Shown: positions 1 to 8,983, counted from the stretch's first letter. The stretch is 64,000 nt of DNA from Ktedonobacter robiniae (GCF_016587375.1 NZ_BNJG01000001.1:62001-126000); one strand, 5' to 3'. The notes: generated from the letters alone by a model not told the origin. Program-made: numbers and translations.

Positions 1-1
1 C

Positions 2-943
2 AAAGTATTACCCAAGGCGCTGGCACGTGACCCCTCATACATGGCACGCTTTATTCGCGAGGCTCAAATTATTGCCGGACTCAATCACCCCAATATTATT
101 CACATCTACGACGCTGGCGAAGCCCATAAGCTCCTCTACTTCGCCATGGAGTATGTCCAGGGGCCAACGCTGGCCAATCTGCTGCATATGGATGGAGTGC
201 TACCGCAACACCTGGCGGCTGAGTATGCCGCGCAGATCGCGGATGCGCTTGATGCCGCCTATAAAGAGCGTAACGTCATCCATCGTGATATCAAACCAGA
301 GAATCTTATGCTTGATCGCTGGGGCAAAATCAAAGTCACCGATTTTGGCCTGGCACGCGCGCCTGGTCATCAGCAAATTACCGTCACCAAAACCCTGGTT
401 GGCAGCATCTACTACGCCTCGCCAGAACAGGTCTGGGGGCACCAGTTAGATAACCGCAGCGACATCTACGCCCTTGGCGTGGTCCTCTACGAAATGGTCA
501 CCGGACACCGTCCCTTCATCGGACGCAACATGCCAGAACTGACGCAGACCATCGTGAAGGGTTCGCCGCCAGCGCCAGGGACCTATAACTCGGCTCTCTC
601 CTCCGAGCTGGAACATATTATCCTCACAGCCCTCGCTCTTGACCGCGAACAGCGCTATTCTAGCGCGGGATTGCTGGCGGAGGCGCTACGTAGACTACAG
701 CTCTCGGCCCCCCTGCCCCCTGTACCACGCATCCAGGCGCCACGCGCCCATATTTCCATCCAACCACCCAAGCGCCCAAGCGCCCAACAGCTAGGCTATA
801 CACCCAGTCCACAGCCTCAATTGAAGCCAATGGACACGCCGACGCAGCCAAGCCTGAGCATTCCTTTCACACCCTTGCCACAACCAACCACCGACAAGGT
901 GGCTCAGGCGCGCACGGACCAGGACACATCTCAAAGGGGATAG
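2..943 (+). CDS. Ser/Thr protein kinase, 5' truncated by window edge
   Basis: Eukaryote-like (Hanks-type) Ser/Thr kinase that phosphorylates protein Ser/Thr from ATP. The window opens on KVLPKAL, so the first visible residue is probably the ATP-anchoring Lys of subdomain II; the glycine loop lies upstream. Visible motifs in order: HPNIIHIYDAG, the catalytic loop HRDIKPENL (about 287-313), DFGLA (about 341-355), and SPEQVWG with the DIYALGVVLYE helix. After residue about 230 the chain turns Pro/Gln-rich and ends without a membrane segment, so the kinase is probably cytosolic unless the missing N-terminus says otherwise. A HEAT protein follows about 210 bases downstream. The kinase call is secure; its substrate is unknown. 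Confidence 0.93.
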   Translation, partial: KVLPKALARDPSYMARFIREAQIIAGLNHPNIIHIYDAGEAHKLLYFAMEYVQGPTLANLLHMDGVLPQHLAAEYAAQIADALDAAYKERNVIHRDIKPENLMLDRWGKIKVTDFGLARAPGHQQITVTKTLVGSIYYASPEQVWGHQLDNRSDIYALGVVLYEMVTGHRPFIGRNMPELTQTIVKGSPPAPGTYNSALSSELEHIILTALALDREQRYSSAGLLAEALRRLQLSAPLPPVPRIQAPRAHISIQPPKRPSAQQLGYTPSPQPQLKPMDTPTQPSLSIPFTPLPQPTTDKVAQARTDQDTSQRG

Positions 944-1156
944 AAGACCCATACCAGACACAACCAGAACTCCAATCGGAGCACGCAGAACAACGCCCCT
1001 GGTGGAACAAACTCTTCCGACCCCCACATCGCTCCTAGCGGCACAATAACTTGGCGCGCATCTGCTCCTGACGCCCTGCTAAAGATACTACGTGCAAGTC
1101 TATAGCTTGTGAGAATAGCTATAACTAAAACAGAGTACCACTCCCTTCGCACGAGG

Positions 1157-2917
1157 ATGTCAGATAGCACCAATATGATTACAAAAAGCACACCAGACGA
1201 TCAGATGCCTTCGGATGCACAGCGTCATGCGTTCCCTTATGACCAGGACAGCGTACCGGGGTCTGCCAGTTCGTCACATATTCTTGAAGAAGCGCTCAGG
1301 CTCTTGCTAGCGCCCAATACAGATTATCATGTGCGTGTGCAAGCGACACGGCGCCTGGCTCGCTGTGGTCCGTCCACCTTGCCCCTCGTGCTAACAACCC
1401 TGAGCAGCACACCGGAAATCCTGGTGCCCGCATGGCCCTGGTGGCCCCCTCAGTATGAGCATTGCAGTCGCCTGCTCGCTAACCTCTGCCAGAAGGCAGA
1501 GCTTAGATTGGATGAACTCTTGAAGCATCCCACACTAAGTGAGCCAGCGGGACCAGTGCTCTGGATCAGTACCATCGAGGCCACCACCCACCTGCCCGGA
1601 ACCAACTATGAAGACCTGCTGTGTGCCGCGCTGGCCTCTCCCTGGAAGACAGTGCGCTATGCCTCGGCCATAACGCTGGCGACCCGCGCAGGCCGAACCA
1701 CGCTTGCACCAGCCACTATCAGCGGGCTCTATGCCCGCCTGGATGAAGAAGAAGATTTTCCGGTCCGCCTGACCGCGGCCTATACGTTGCTTCATTGCCG
1801 GGAGTACATTGGGCTGGATATTTTATTGCAGTTGCTCAATCCCGAAGCCCCTTTTGAGGTGCGTAAGGCCGTCGCCTTCTTGCTTGCCACGGAACTGCCA
1901 GTCCATCTCTCGGTCGCTCAACGCGAGCAGTTAACGACCTGCCTGCTCTATGTCCTGGAAGACCCACTTACCGAGCCTGAGCTAGCCACCCAGGCCTCAC
2001 ATGCCCTGAGCAAGGTCGCACTCCCCTCCTTGCTTCCAACACTTATTGATCTGCTCCAGGCAGAGCGCCCGGCGTTGCAGATTCTGGCCCTCACGACACT
2101 TGAAGAGATAGCCGACTCATCCATGATGCGCAGAATGATGCGCCGCCATACACTGCATACTTATATCATGCCTCTCTTACGCTCTCCAGAGAGCGAGGTA
2201 CGCCGGCAAGCTTGCTATACCCTTGCCTCCTGCGGCGGAGAATACGTTGCCGCTGTTTTTGGCACAATTGCCCTCAATAGGGAACACCCGGCACATATGG
2301 AAGCGCTCGAAGGTCTGCGCATGCTGCGAGGAGTCTTACGCGCCTCTATTCGCGAAAACACGGTCCGCTGGCTGCTCCACGCGCTCAAAGATGCCGATGA
2401 AGCGGTGCAAGTCACGGCACTAGACTCGCTATCCTATATCCTGGTCCAGGCTCGAACACAGGGGAAACGCCAGGCGCTCCAGGAGATCAGTGGGTTCATC
2501 GCGAATGATCCCTTGATCCTGCTCCTACTTAATGTACCAGGCGCCTGGGTCAGACAACGCACCATCGAACTCCTGGGCTTGCTCTGGAGTCCACACACCA
2601 CCTTTATGCCTCCTCAGAATGAGATGCTGCGCCTCCTCACTGATAGCGATAGCGGCGTACGGGCCTGCGCGGCCTTCGTCTGTGGGCACATCGGCGCACG
2701 CTGGGCCGTGCCCGGCCTGATTCAAAGTCTGCTTGATGAGGACCCGCACGTAGCCCAAACCGCCTTTAACGCCCTCTGTCAATTGACGACGACTGCCGAT
2801 CCAATTTTCTGCGCGGTCCTGCAAGAACTGGCACGCCTGGCGCAGGCCCCCCAGCCATACCCACTCGCGCAGCAGGCGCTACAGATTCTCCATAAAAGTC
2901 AGCGACAGAAGCCCTGA
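1157..2917 (+). CDS. HEAT-repeat protein
   Basis: About 586 residues of repeated antiparallel helix pairs, with recurring VRxxAxxxLA and AxxxLxxLL patterns (for example VRYASAITLATRAG and VRRQACYTLASCGG). This is typical of HEAT/PBS-lyase-like solenoids that bind proteins. No enzyme motif, signal peptide or membrane segment is visible. An in-frame GTG exists at 1109, but the ATG at 1157 follows ACGAGG and gives a cleaner N-terminus. It lies downstream of the kinase in the same direction, and solenoids often act as scaffolds in such modules; a functional link here is inference only. Confidence 0.8.
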   Translation: MSDSTNMITKSTPDDQMPSDAQRHAFPYDQDSVPGSASSSHILEEALRLLLAPNTDYHVRVQATRRLARCGPSTLPLVLTTLSSTPEILVPAWPWWPPQYEHCSRLLANLCQKAELRLDELLKHPTLSEPAGPVLWISTIEATTHLPGTNYEDLLCAALASPWKTVRYASAITLATRAGRTTLAPATISGLYARLDEEEDFPVRLTAAYTLLHCREYIGLDILLQLLNPEAPFEVRKAVAFLLATELPVHLSVAQREQLTTCLLYVLEDPLTEPELATQASHALSKVALPSLLPTLIDLLQAERPALQILALTTLEEIADSSMMRRMMRRHTLHTYIMPLLRSPESEVRRQACYTLASCGGEYVAAVFGTIALNREHPAHMEALEGLRMLRGVLRASIRENTVRWLLHALKDADEAVQVTALDSLSYILVQARTQGKRQALQEISGFIANDPLILLLLNVPGAWVRQRTIELLGLLWSPHTTFMPPQNEMLRLLTDSDSGVRACAAFVCGHIGARWAVPGLIQSLLDEDPHVAQTAFNALCQLTTTADPIFCAVLQELARLAQAPQPYPLAQQALQILHKSQRQKP

Positions 2918-2970
2918 TCTGCACTCACAATTTGCGCGTGGACACACAACCCTCTATACTATGTATAACT

Positions 2971-2999
2971 TTGGATAACTTGTATCATCTTTTTATACT
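2971..2999 (+). promoter_or_regulatory. Candidate sigma-70 promoter for ccdA
   Basis: TATACT at 2994-2999 lies 17 bases after a weak -35 (TTGGAT, 2971-2976) and about 25 bases before the ccdA start. The -10 is good and the -35 poor. Confidence 0.35.
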
Positions 3000-3023
3000 C
3001 TGGAAGAGAGTTGCGATAGCGTC

Positions 3024-3740
3024 ATGAGTCCTTCTAATTTAAGCATCGGCATCGCATTTATGGCGGGGCTAGTCTCGTTTCTTTCGCCGTGTGTCCTGCC
3101 GCTTGTCCCCATCTATCTAGGGCAACTGGTAGGGCAGAGCATCTATCAAGTGGCGGATGAGCAGGCAGGTATGCAACAGCGATTGAAGACTATGCTACAT
3201 GCCAGCGCCTTTATCATTGGCTTTACCATTGCCTTTGTCGCACTAGGGGCTACCGCCAGCACGCTAGGAAGATTTCTTGTCAGCCAGTTGACACTCTTGC
3301 GGCACATCGGGGGAGTTATACTCTTTGTGATTGGCCTGCACCTGGCCGGGATCCTGAAGATCCCCTTCCTCTACTATCAGAAGCGTATTGATTACTTTCC
3401 ATCACGCCCAAGCTACTGGGTCTCTATCCTCATGGGCATCGTTTTCGCCATCGCCTGGTCGCCTTGTGTAGGACCGATCCTGGCCTCGATTCTCTATATG
3501 GCTGCATTCGCCTCGACGCTTCAGCAAGGCGTGCTGCTCTTACTGGCCTATTCACTGGGACTGGGCATTCCCTTCCTGCTGCTGGGGCTGGGCTTGAATC
3601 AACTTAGCGCTCTGCTCAAGCGCCTCAAACCGCATCTGGGGAAAATTGAGATCGCGACAGGCATCTTTATGATGGCCGCTGGGGTGGTTGTGTTTTTCAA
3701 CTTCTTAACGCTGTTCAATTCGTACTTTCGCTTGAGCTAA
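3024..3740 (+). CDS. ccdA: CcdA/DsbD-type cytochrome c biogenesis membrane protein
   Basis: Membrane thiol-electron carrier that moves reducing equivalents from cytoplasmic thioredoxin to extracytoplasmic partners for haem-protein or disulfide maturation. The 238 residues form about six hydrophobic segments. The two half-repeats each carry the family Cys-Pro motif: FLSPCVLPLVP near residue 20-30 and AWSPCVGPIL near 145-155. Length is normal for CcdA. The start has a GAAGAGAG-like site upstream. No cytochrome or thioredoxin-like partner gene lies next to it; a perfect 32-bp hairpin and a DUF2085 gene follow. Confidence 0.92.
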   Translation: MSPSNLSIGIAFMAGLVSFLSPCVLPLVPIYLGQLVGQSIYQVADEQAGMQQRLKTMLHASAFIIGFTIAFVALGATASTLGRFLVSQLTLLRHIGGVILFVIGLHLAGILKIPFLYYQKRIDYFPSRPSYWVSILMGIVFAIAWSPCVGPILASILYMAAFASTLQQGVLLLLAYSLGLGIPFLLLGLGLNQLSALLKRLKPHLGKIEIATGIFMMAAGVVVFFNFLTLFNSYFRLS

Positions 3741-3747
3741 AGTTAAT

Positions 3748-3814
3748 GTTCTGTAGGGATGTGGTGCGCGCTCGTAGCCTGCGGCTACGAGCGCGCACCA
3801 CATCCCTACAGAAC
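3748..3814. repeat. Perfect 32-bp inverted repeat, 3-nt loop
   Basis: Arms at 3748-3779 and 3783-3814 are exactly complementary over 32 bases, with loop TGC at 3780-3782. It starts 8 bases after the ccdA stop and ends 22 bases before the next gene, so it is placed like a terminator. It lacks a U-run, and the stem is much longer than a normal intrinsic terminator. The 5' arm is G-rich and contains TGTAGGG. It belongs to a set of similar hairpins in this window. Confidence 0.95.
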
Positions 3815-3836
3815 TTACACTAAGCGGGGAAATAGC

Positions 3837-4673
3837 ATGCAATCGCGAATGGGGGGCAAGGCGGTAGGACTAAACAGGAGACACGGCATACTCTGGCGTA
3901 TACTGCTCTTCAGCACACCTTATCTCTGCCTGTTCGTGCTCTGCTGGCTAATCCCTGGGCAGACGCTACTGGAGCGCTTGTGCTGGCTAGATAGTGGAAT
4001 ATGCGCGCACCTGCCCACCCACCTGCTCTACGCAGGAACCGAGGCCCTGCCACTGTGTGCGCGCGATACTGGCATCTATCTAGGACTCTGCGTCTCCTTT
4101 GCCGGACTCGTGCTGAGTGGCAGAGGGAGAGCGCAACAGTACCCTTCGCGTTGGCTACGCCTTTTCCTGGGTGGAGGTGTGCTCGCCCTGGTCATCGATG
4201 GCTGCAACTCGCTCGCGCTTGACCTGCATTTTCCCCATCTCTACACACCAAACAACCTGTTACGGCTGGGAACGGGCTTATTGACAGGATTGGCAATCGC
4301 CGTGTTCTTGCTACCAACGCTCAATCAGATGATCTGGAAATACTACCATGACTCACGCAGCCTGGCCTCCTGGCGCGCACTGCTTGGCATCTTTCTCCCC
4401 GTCCTGCTCCTATGCTTTGGCAGCATTGCTTTGCATATACCGCTTGCTAGCAACGTCATAGCCATTTTAAGCACACTGGGTCTGCTACTCGCGGTAGGCG
4501 GCCTGAACATGATGGGCATCCTCCTGGTGAGAAGACGCTATGAAACCTTTACGATATACCGCCAGTTGCTCCCCTTGCTGGGACCAGTCCTGCTCCTGAC
4601 GGTGAGTGAACTCCTCCTGCTTGCGCAGGCCAAACTCTGGCTCTTGCAGGCCCTGGGGCTTCACATACACTGA
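3837..4673 (+). CDS. DUF2085 family membrane protein
   Basis: 278-residue polytopic membrane protein of unknown function. Residues about 55-85 hold the DUF2085 signature: CAHLPTHLLY, then LPLCARDTGIYLGL, with the conserved Cys, His and Arg residues. About seven hydrophobic segments follow. The frame stays open upstream through the hairpin at 3748-3814, but the ATG at 3837 with GGGGAA upstream is the sensible start. It lies downstream of ccdA; whether the two share a transcript depends on whether the hairpin terminates. Confidence 0.8.
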   Translation: MQSRMGGKAVGLNRRHGILWRILLFSTPYLCLFVLCWLIPGQTLLERLCWLDSGICAHLPTHLLYAGTEALPLCARDTGIYLGLCVSFAGLVLSGRGRAQQYPSRWLRLFLGGGVLALVIDGCNSLALDLHFPHLYTPNNLLRLGTGLLTGLAIAVFLLPTLNQMIWKYYHDSRSLASWRALLGIFLPVLLLCFGSIALHIPLASNVIAILSTLGLLLAVGGLNMMGILLVRRRYETFTIYRQLLPLLGPVLLLTVSELLLLAQAKLWLLQALGLHIH

Positions 4674-4707
4674 GTCATGGCAAACATCCCTCGATGTCGC
4701 TCGCGAT

Positions 4708-5010
4708 TTAACAGCCCCCCCAATCAGCTTTGATCTTCTTCGCTAGCTCGGGATCAATATCGACCTGCTCGCCATGAGCAATGCGCATCACCTTCTCGCG
4801 TAAATGCTGCGGTGCACGCTCAATAGCACAACAGTCATGAACCAGGCGCTTGACCCTCATGTCAAAATGAAAGCGACATTCGCAATGTGGGCAAGTCGTC
4901 AGATGCTGTTGCACAATTTCGATTTCCTGCGTATTGAGTTCCCGATCAATATAGAGATGAAGACGAGCTGTAATTTCATAACAGCTTAAGCAATCCAAAT
5001 TTTCTCCCAT
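4708..5010 (-). CDS. Zinc-finger anti-sigma factor (RsrA/ChrR-like)
   Basis: A 100-residue protein with the anti-sigma zinc motif HxxxCxxC (His36, Cys40, Cys43) and further Cys at 7, 10, 45 and the C-terminus. Family members bind and silence a partner ECF sigma factor, and some release it when the thiols oxidise. It is divergent from the ECF sigma gene at 5402, which is almost certainly the partner. AGGAG precedes the ATG at 5010. The extra Cys residues fit redox sensing, but no redox evidence is visible in the sequence. Confidence 0.85.
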   Translation of the reverse strand: MGENLDCLSCYEITARLHLYIDRELNTQEIEIVQQHLTTCPHCECRFHFDMRVKRLVHDCCAIERAPQHLREKVMRIAHGEQVDIDPELAKKIKADWGGC

Positions 5011-5401
5011 AGAACTATTCTCCTGCTCCTAGCTCGCCATTGCATTGTACCTGTTCATTCTAACATAAAGAGAGGCCAGTTTCATTCCCTGTATGACTTC
5101 CTTAGGGAATTCCCTGCTCTTTAGCTCATTGGAGTAATGCGACTTTCGCGCCTGCGGCGCTCAAGGGTAAGAGGATGTCTGTGGGAAACGCGACAATGCC
5201 GCGTTTCCCACAGACATCCTCTTACCCTTGAAGACTCACACAACGAGCCGAGACAAGGACCTGGAAAAATGAGAAAACTTTGAGATAATTCGCCAGGGTC
5301 TTTTCATTCTAAACGTCCTTGAGATATACTGAGAGTACTTGCAAGAAGGTGCCCCTATTCTAGAGAGACAGGGGGGACCTTGCGCACTAGAGGAGAGCTT
5401 A
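5011..5401. other. Divergent regulatory region, anti-sigma / ECF sigma
   Basis: 391 bases without a gene between the two divergent starts. It holds a perfect 32-bp hairpin (5161-5231) and AT-rich promoter-like DNA on the sigma side (about 5270-5340). A TTG-initiated extension of the sigma frame from 5339 is possible but less likely than the ATG at 5402. Confidence 0.6.
5161..5231. repeat. Perfect 32-bp inverted repeat, 7-nt loop
   Basis: Arms 5161-5192 and 5200-5231 are fully complementary; loop 5193-5199. It is the one long hairpin in the window placed between divergent genes, so it is not at the 3' end of either annotated gene. It could lie in the 5' leader of one of them. Confidence 0.95.
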
Positions 5402-6067
5402 ATGTCAGAACTTGATCCGAAAGCGTTAGATGAACAGCAGACGGAACCGGAAATAGAAAACGATGATGACGATATGGGGGCACCAGTAGCGTCGGCAGAA
5501 CATGCGGTTACAGAGGATTTTGAGGCGGGCGTGGTAGCACAACTTGATAGTCTGTACCGTACGGCATTGCGCCTGACGAATAATCCCCAGGAGGCCGAGG
5601 ATCTGGTGCAGGAGACGATGCTGAAGGCGTTCCGCTTCGCGCATACCTATCACCCAGGTACCAATCTGCGCGCCTGGCTTTTCCGTATTCTGAATACGTC
5701 GGCCATCAATCGCTATCGTCGCCAGGCCACACACCCAACCCCGGCCTCACTGCCCGAGGGAGAAGAGTTTTATCTCTATAATCAAATTCGCGATATTAAT
5801 GGGCAGGAGCTATCTCAGGGAGTTGAAGACGAGGTCTTAAATCAATACCTGGATGAGGATGTCTATAAAGCGCTCAATGATCTGCCATACAACTTTCGTA
5901 TGCCCGTCATCCTGGCGGATATCGAGGGCTTGTCCTATAAAGAAATTGCCGAGTCGCTACAGATTCCCATTGGCACGGTCATGAGTCGCATCTCGCGCGC
6001 CCGACGCCAACTGCAAAAGTCGCTCTGGCAGTACGCGAAGGATCGAGGCTACGTCAGAACGCCGTAA
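5402..6067 (+). CDS. ECF RNA polymerase sigma factor (SigR/RpoE-like)
   Basis: Alternative sigma factor of 221 residues that directs RNA polymerase to stress promoters. After an acidic N-terminal extension (about 40 residues, with a DDDD run), region 2 reads ALRLTNNPQEAEDLVQET and LRAWLFRILNT. Region 4 carries LNDLPYNFRMPVILADIEG and the helix-turn-helix SYKEIAESLQIPIGTVMSR. AGGAG at 5391-5395 supports the ATG at 5402. The divergent RsrA-like anti-sigma gene is its likely regulator. The acidic extension is unusual for the family. Confidence 0.92.
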   Translation: MSELDPKALDEQQTEPEIENDDDDMGAPVASAEHAVTEDFEAGVVAQLDSLYRTALRLTNNPQEAEDLVQETMLKAFRFAHTYHPGTNLRAWLFRILNTSAINRYRRQATHPTPASLPEGEEFYLYNQIRDINGQELSQGVEDEVLNQYLDEDVYKALNDLPYNFRMPVILADIEGLSYKEIAESLQIPIGTVMSRISRARRQLQKSLWQYAKDRGYVRTP

Positions 6068-6367
6068 CGGTAGCCTTGATCGCTCTCCCGCTCCACCCCT
6101 GGATGACGACCGTAGCCACCAGGGGGTAGGCACGCTATATGTCGTCTTCTGTCACTTTTCGCACAATAAAAAGTGCGTGGGCCCGCTTCCTCTCCCCCCT
6201 TACCACATAGCCCAACCCAACCATGCCAGACTTACTTCGCTGAAGTGATGAACTCACTTAACTCTGCAATAGTGGCGGGCGCATCATACGGCCATTTGAG
6301 CCATAAAGATTGACGGATACCTCGAATCCCGGTAGAATCAAACCATATCTTCTGGAAAGGGTTGTTT
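6068..6367. other. Intergenic region without a recognised gene
   Basis: 300 bases between the sigma factor and the queuosine salvage gene. Two modest stem-loops are visible: CCCCTGG/CCAGGGG around 6096-6126 and CACTTTT/AAAAGTG around 6152-6175. Neither has a U-run. No preQ1-type aptamer could be recognised. Confidence 0.5.
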
Positions 6368-7411
6368 ATGGCGGACATCGAGACCTGGCATAACAGAGAT
6401 AATCGCTACACACTTCCAGCACAGGATCAGCTAGGAGTATTGACCAGCACACGCGCGGTCGTTCTCCAGAGTACACATGTCAGAATCAACCCGGAACACA
6501 TCGAGCACTTCTGCGCGCAATGGCAACAAGGCGCCGCGCTTCCTGGAGGGAGTCAAGCTCTTGACGAGGTACCATGGGACGTTGAGCATCACTTCTTTGA
6601 AGGAGGATTGCGTACTGTCAACTGGATGCTGCTCCTTGACGCGCTCAACTTTTGTTTCTGGGCCGAAAAGCAGCAGCCACGCTGGACCATTGAGTACAAA
6701 GGCCAGATGCTCAACGGCTACTGGGCGGAGGCTGCGGCCCTTACGCGCGCGGTCGAAGAGGGCCTGCCGCTCTGGGATGCCGCCTATCTGTGCGCCCTTG
6801 ATGCCAAAACGCTTGCGCATATCTTTCGTGGTTCACAGCAAATTCCGCTCTTTGAGCAACGCCTACACAACGCGCACGAGGTTGGCCAGGTCCTGCAACA
6901 ACGCTTCCAGGGCAACTTTTCCCAGGCTATCGAGCAAGCGCAAGGGAGCGCACCCAGGCTGGCACAACTCCTGGCAAGTTATTTTCCTTCTTTCAACGAT
7001 ATCACTACGTATCGGGGACGAGAGGTACGCTTCTTGAAGCGTGCCCAGATCTGTGTCTCCGACCTCTATAGCGCCTTTCATGGCCAGTCATGGGGAGCAT
7101 TCTCAGACCTTGAGCAGCTCACCGCCTTTGCGGACTACAAAGTCCCCCAGGTTCTGCGCCATTTCCATATCCTTGAATATAGCGCCTCACTTGCACAGCA
7201 CGTCGATGCCCAGGAACTCCTTCCCGCTGGTAGCGAAGAAGAGGTGGAGATTCGGGCCGCGACCATCTGGGCATGTGAGTTGATCCAACGCAGGATGCGT
7301 ACCCTGGGGTACAACGTGACCCCAGCGGAGGTGGATCAGCGCCTCTGGCTTATAGGGCAAGACGCTGAGCAGATGCAACCCTATCATCGTACACGGACAA
7401 TATTCTATTAA
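6368..7411 (+). CDS. Queuosine 5'-phosphate N-glycosidase, Qng1/DUF2419 family
   Basis: 347 residues matching the queuosine salvage family (DUF2419/Qng1). These enzymes release queuine from queuosine 5'-phosphate so that the base can be reused in tRNA. Family landmarks: VNWMLLLDALNFCFW (about 85-100), the AFADYKVPQVLRHFHIL block (about 250-270), and the C-terminal YHRTRTIFY. The ATG at 6368 follows GAAAGGG; a TTG at 6362 is an alternative. No other queuosine gene is nearby. Function is assigned by family resemblance only. Confidence 0.85.
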   Translation: MADIETWHNRDNRYTLPAQDQLGVLTSTRAVVLQSTHVRINPEHIEHFCAQWQQGAALPGGSQALDEVPWDVEHHFFEGGLRTVNWMLLLDALNFCFWAEKQQPRWTIEYKGQMLNGYWAEAAALTRAVEEGLPLWDAAYLCALDAKTLAHIFRGSQQIPLFEQRLHNAHEVGQVLQQRFQGNFSQAIEQAQGSAPRLAQLLASYFPSFNDITTYRGREVRFLKRAQICVSDLYSAFHGQSWGAFSDLEQLTAFADYKVPQVLRHFHILEYSASLAQHVDAQELLPAGSEEEVEIRAATIWACELIQRRMRTLGYNVTPAEVDQRLWLIGQDAEQMQPYHRTRTIFY

Positions 7412-7459
7412 CCTGACTGTTACAATAAAAACAACTCTACTATAGATTTGGCAAGGCTT

Positions 7460-8983
7460 ATGCAACTGAAAAATTTACTTGCTGCCCTTGAGCAGCCTCC
7501 TACCCATATTTACGGCGCAAACACGCTCCCTGAGCAAGATACTATTCTGGGATTGGCCTACGACTCACGGAAGGCCGCGCCCGGCTATCTCTTTATCGCC
7601 GTCCCCGGTGTACACACCGACGGACGCCGGTATGTGGCGGATGCCGCGCAACGCGGGGCCGTTGTCGCGCTGGGTGCGCCACTTCCTTCAGCAACCGACC
7701 TACCTATTCCATACATTGAGGTCGAGGATGTCCGCACAGCGTTGGCCGATCTGGCCTGCGCCTTCTATGGCTTTCCCGCGCGCGAGCTCTGCACCATAGG
7801 CGTCACCGGCACCGACGGAAAGACAACCACATCGAATATTATTAGTACACTCTTTGACGCAGCTGGGCGACGCACGGGAATGATGACCACGGCGAACTTC
7901 AAGCTCAATGGGCAGGAATGGGCCAACGCAACGCGTCAGAGTACGCTAGAGGCCCTGGAGATCCAGGAATTTCTGCGCAAAATGGTTGAGATGCAGGCCA
8001 CCCATGCTGTCATTGAATCCACCTCACATGGCCTGGAACTCCAGCGTGTGCGCGGCTGTGCCTTTGATGTCGGCGTGGTCACCAATATCACACATGAGCA
8101 CCTGGATTTCCATAAGACGCTCGATGCCTATCGCAGAGCCAAGGCACGCCTCTTCGAAATGCTCGATCCAGAGCAAGACAAAGGGCAGGGATACCGCAAG
8201 GTAGCCATCCTCAACAAAGACGATTCCAGCTACGAAGTGCTCAAACCCTATTGCCGCGTCCCCATTCTCGACTATGGTATCGAGGCAGACGCAGCAGTAC
8301 GCGCCGTCGACCTGCACCTACAGGCATCTCGTACAGCCTTCCGGCTCATTCTTCCCGACGCAGAGTGCCAGATCGAGACCCCCCTGATCGGACGCTTCAA
8401 CGTCAGCAACTGCCTGGCGGCTATCGCGACCGCGTACAGCCAGGGCATCCCCCTCGATGTGATCACACAGACGCTGGCCACCATCAAAGGCGTTCCAGGA
8501 CGTATGGAACATATTGATGAGAGACAAAACTTTAGCGTCATCGTCGACTATGCACACACCGCCGATAGTCTCCAAAAAGTACTAGCCATTTTGCGCCCCG
8601 TCACCACAGGAAAGCTCATGGTGGTCTTTGGTTCAGCGGGCGAACGTGATCGGCAGAAGCGCCCCGTCATGGGAAGTGTTGCCGCACAAATGAGTGACTT
8701 CTTCGTTATTACAGATGAAGACCCACGCGACGAAGATCGCGAAAGCATTTTGCGCGAGATTGCCGTGGGAGCCGAGCAGGCCGGGAAACAAGAGGGAAGC
8801 GATTTTCTCTGCATTGCAGATAGGCGCAAAGCCATCGCAACCGCCTTCTCGCGCGCACAGCCTGGAGACACAGTACTGCTCGCAGGCAAGGGACACGAGC
8901 AAAGTATTATCATAGGGAGAGACAAGCTCCCCTGGGATGATAGACAGGTTGCAAGAGAAGAGTTACGCAGCCATGTCCAGTAA
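7460..8983 (+). CDS. murE: UDP-MurNAc-tripeptide synthetase, MurE type
   Basis: Mur ligase that adds the third amino acid to UDP-MurNAc-L-Ala-D-Glu using ATP, in the cytosol. Visible features: the N-terminal Mur domain (YDSRKAAPGYLFIAVPG), the ATP loop GVTGTDGKTTT (about 118-128), the central STSHGLELQRV and NITHEHLDFH, and the C-terminal domain with the substrate motif DEDPR. The Arg of DxxPR is the residue linked to diaminopimelate selection in other MurE enzymes, but the motif is not the exact DNPR, so the amino acid added is uncertain. AAGG precedes the ATG at 7460. An MraY-like gene follows 110 bases later; murF is not in the window. Confidence 0.93.
   Translation: MQLKNLLAALEQPPTHIYGANTLPEQDTILGLAYDSRKAAPGYLFIAVPGVHTDGRRYVADAAQRGAVVALGAPLPSATDLPIPYIEVEDVRTALADLACAFYGFPARELCTIGVTGTDGKTTTSNIISTLFDAAGRRTGMMTTANFKLNGQEWANATRQSTLEALEIQEFLRKMVEMQATHAVIESTSHGLELQRVRGCAFDVGVVTNITHEHLDFHKTLDAYRRAKARLFEMLDPEQDKGQGYRKVAILNKDDSSYEVLKPYCRVPILDYGIEADAAVRAVDLHLQASRTAFRLILPDAECQIETPLIGRFNVSNCLAAIATAYSQGIPLDVITQTLATIKGVPGRMEHIDERQNFSVIVDYAHTADSLQKVLAILRPVTTGKLMVVFGSAGERDRQKRPVMGSVAAQMSDFFVITDEDPRDEDRESILREIAVGAEQAGKQEGSDFLCIADRRKAIATAFSRAQPGDTVLLAGKGHEQSIIIGRDKLPWDDRQVAREELRSHVQ

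Noticed and set aside
3759..3836. Longer start of the DUF2085 protein inside the hairpin
   Set aside because: The upstream codons lie within the perfect inverted repeat and lack a ribosome site; the ATG at 3837 fits the family.
6068..6367. preQ1 riboswitch upstream of the queuosine salvage gene
   Set aside because: Looked for because of the gene's function; no compact aptamer hairpin with the A-rich tail was recognised.
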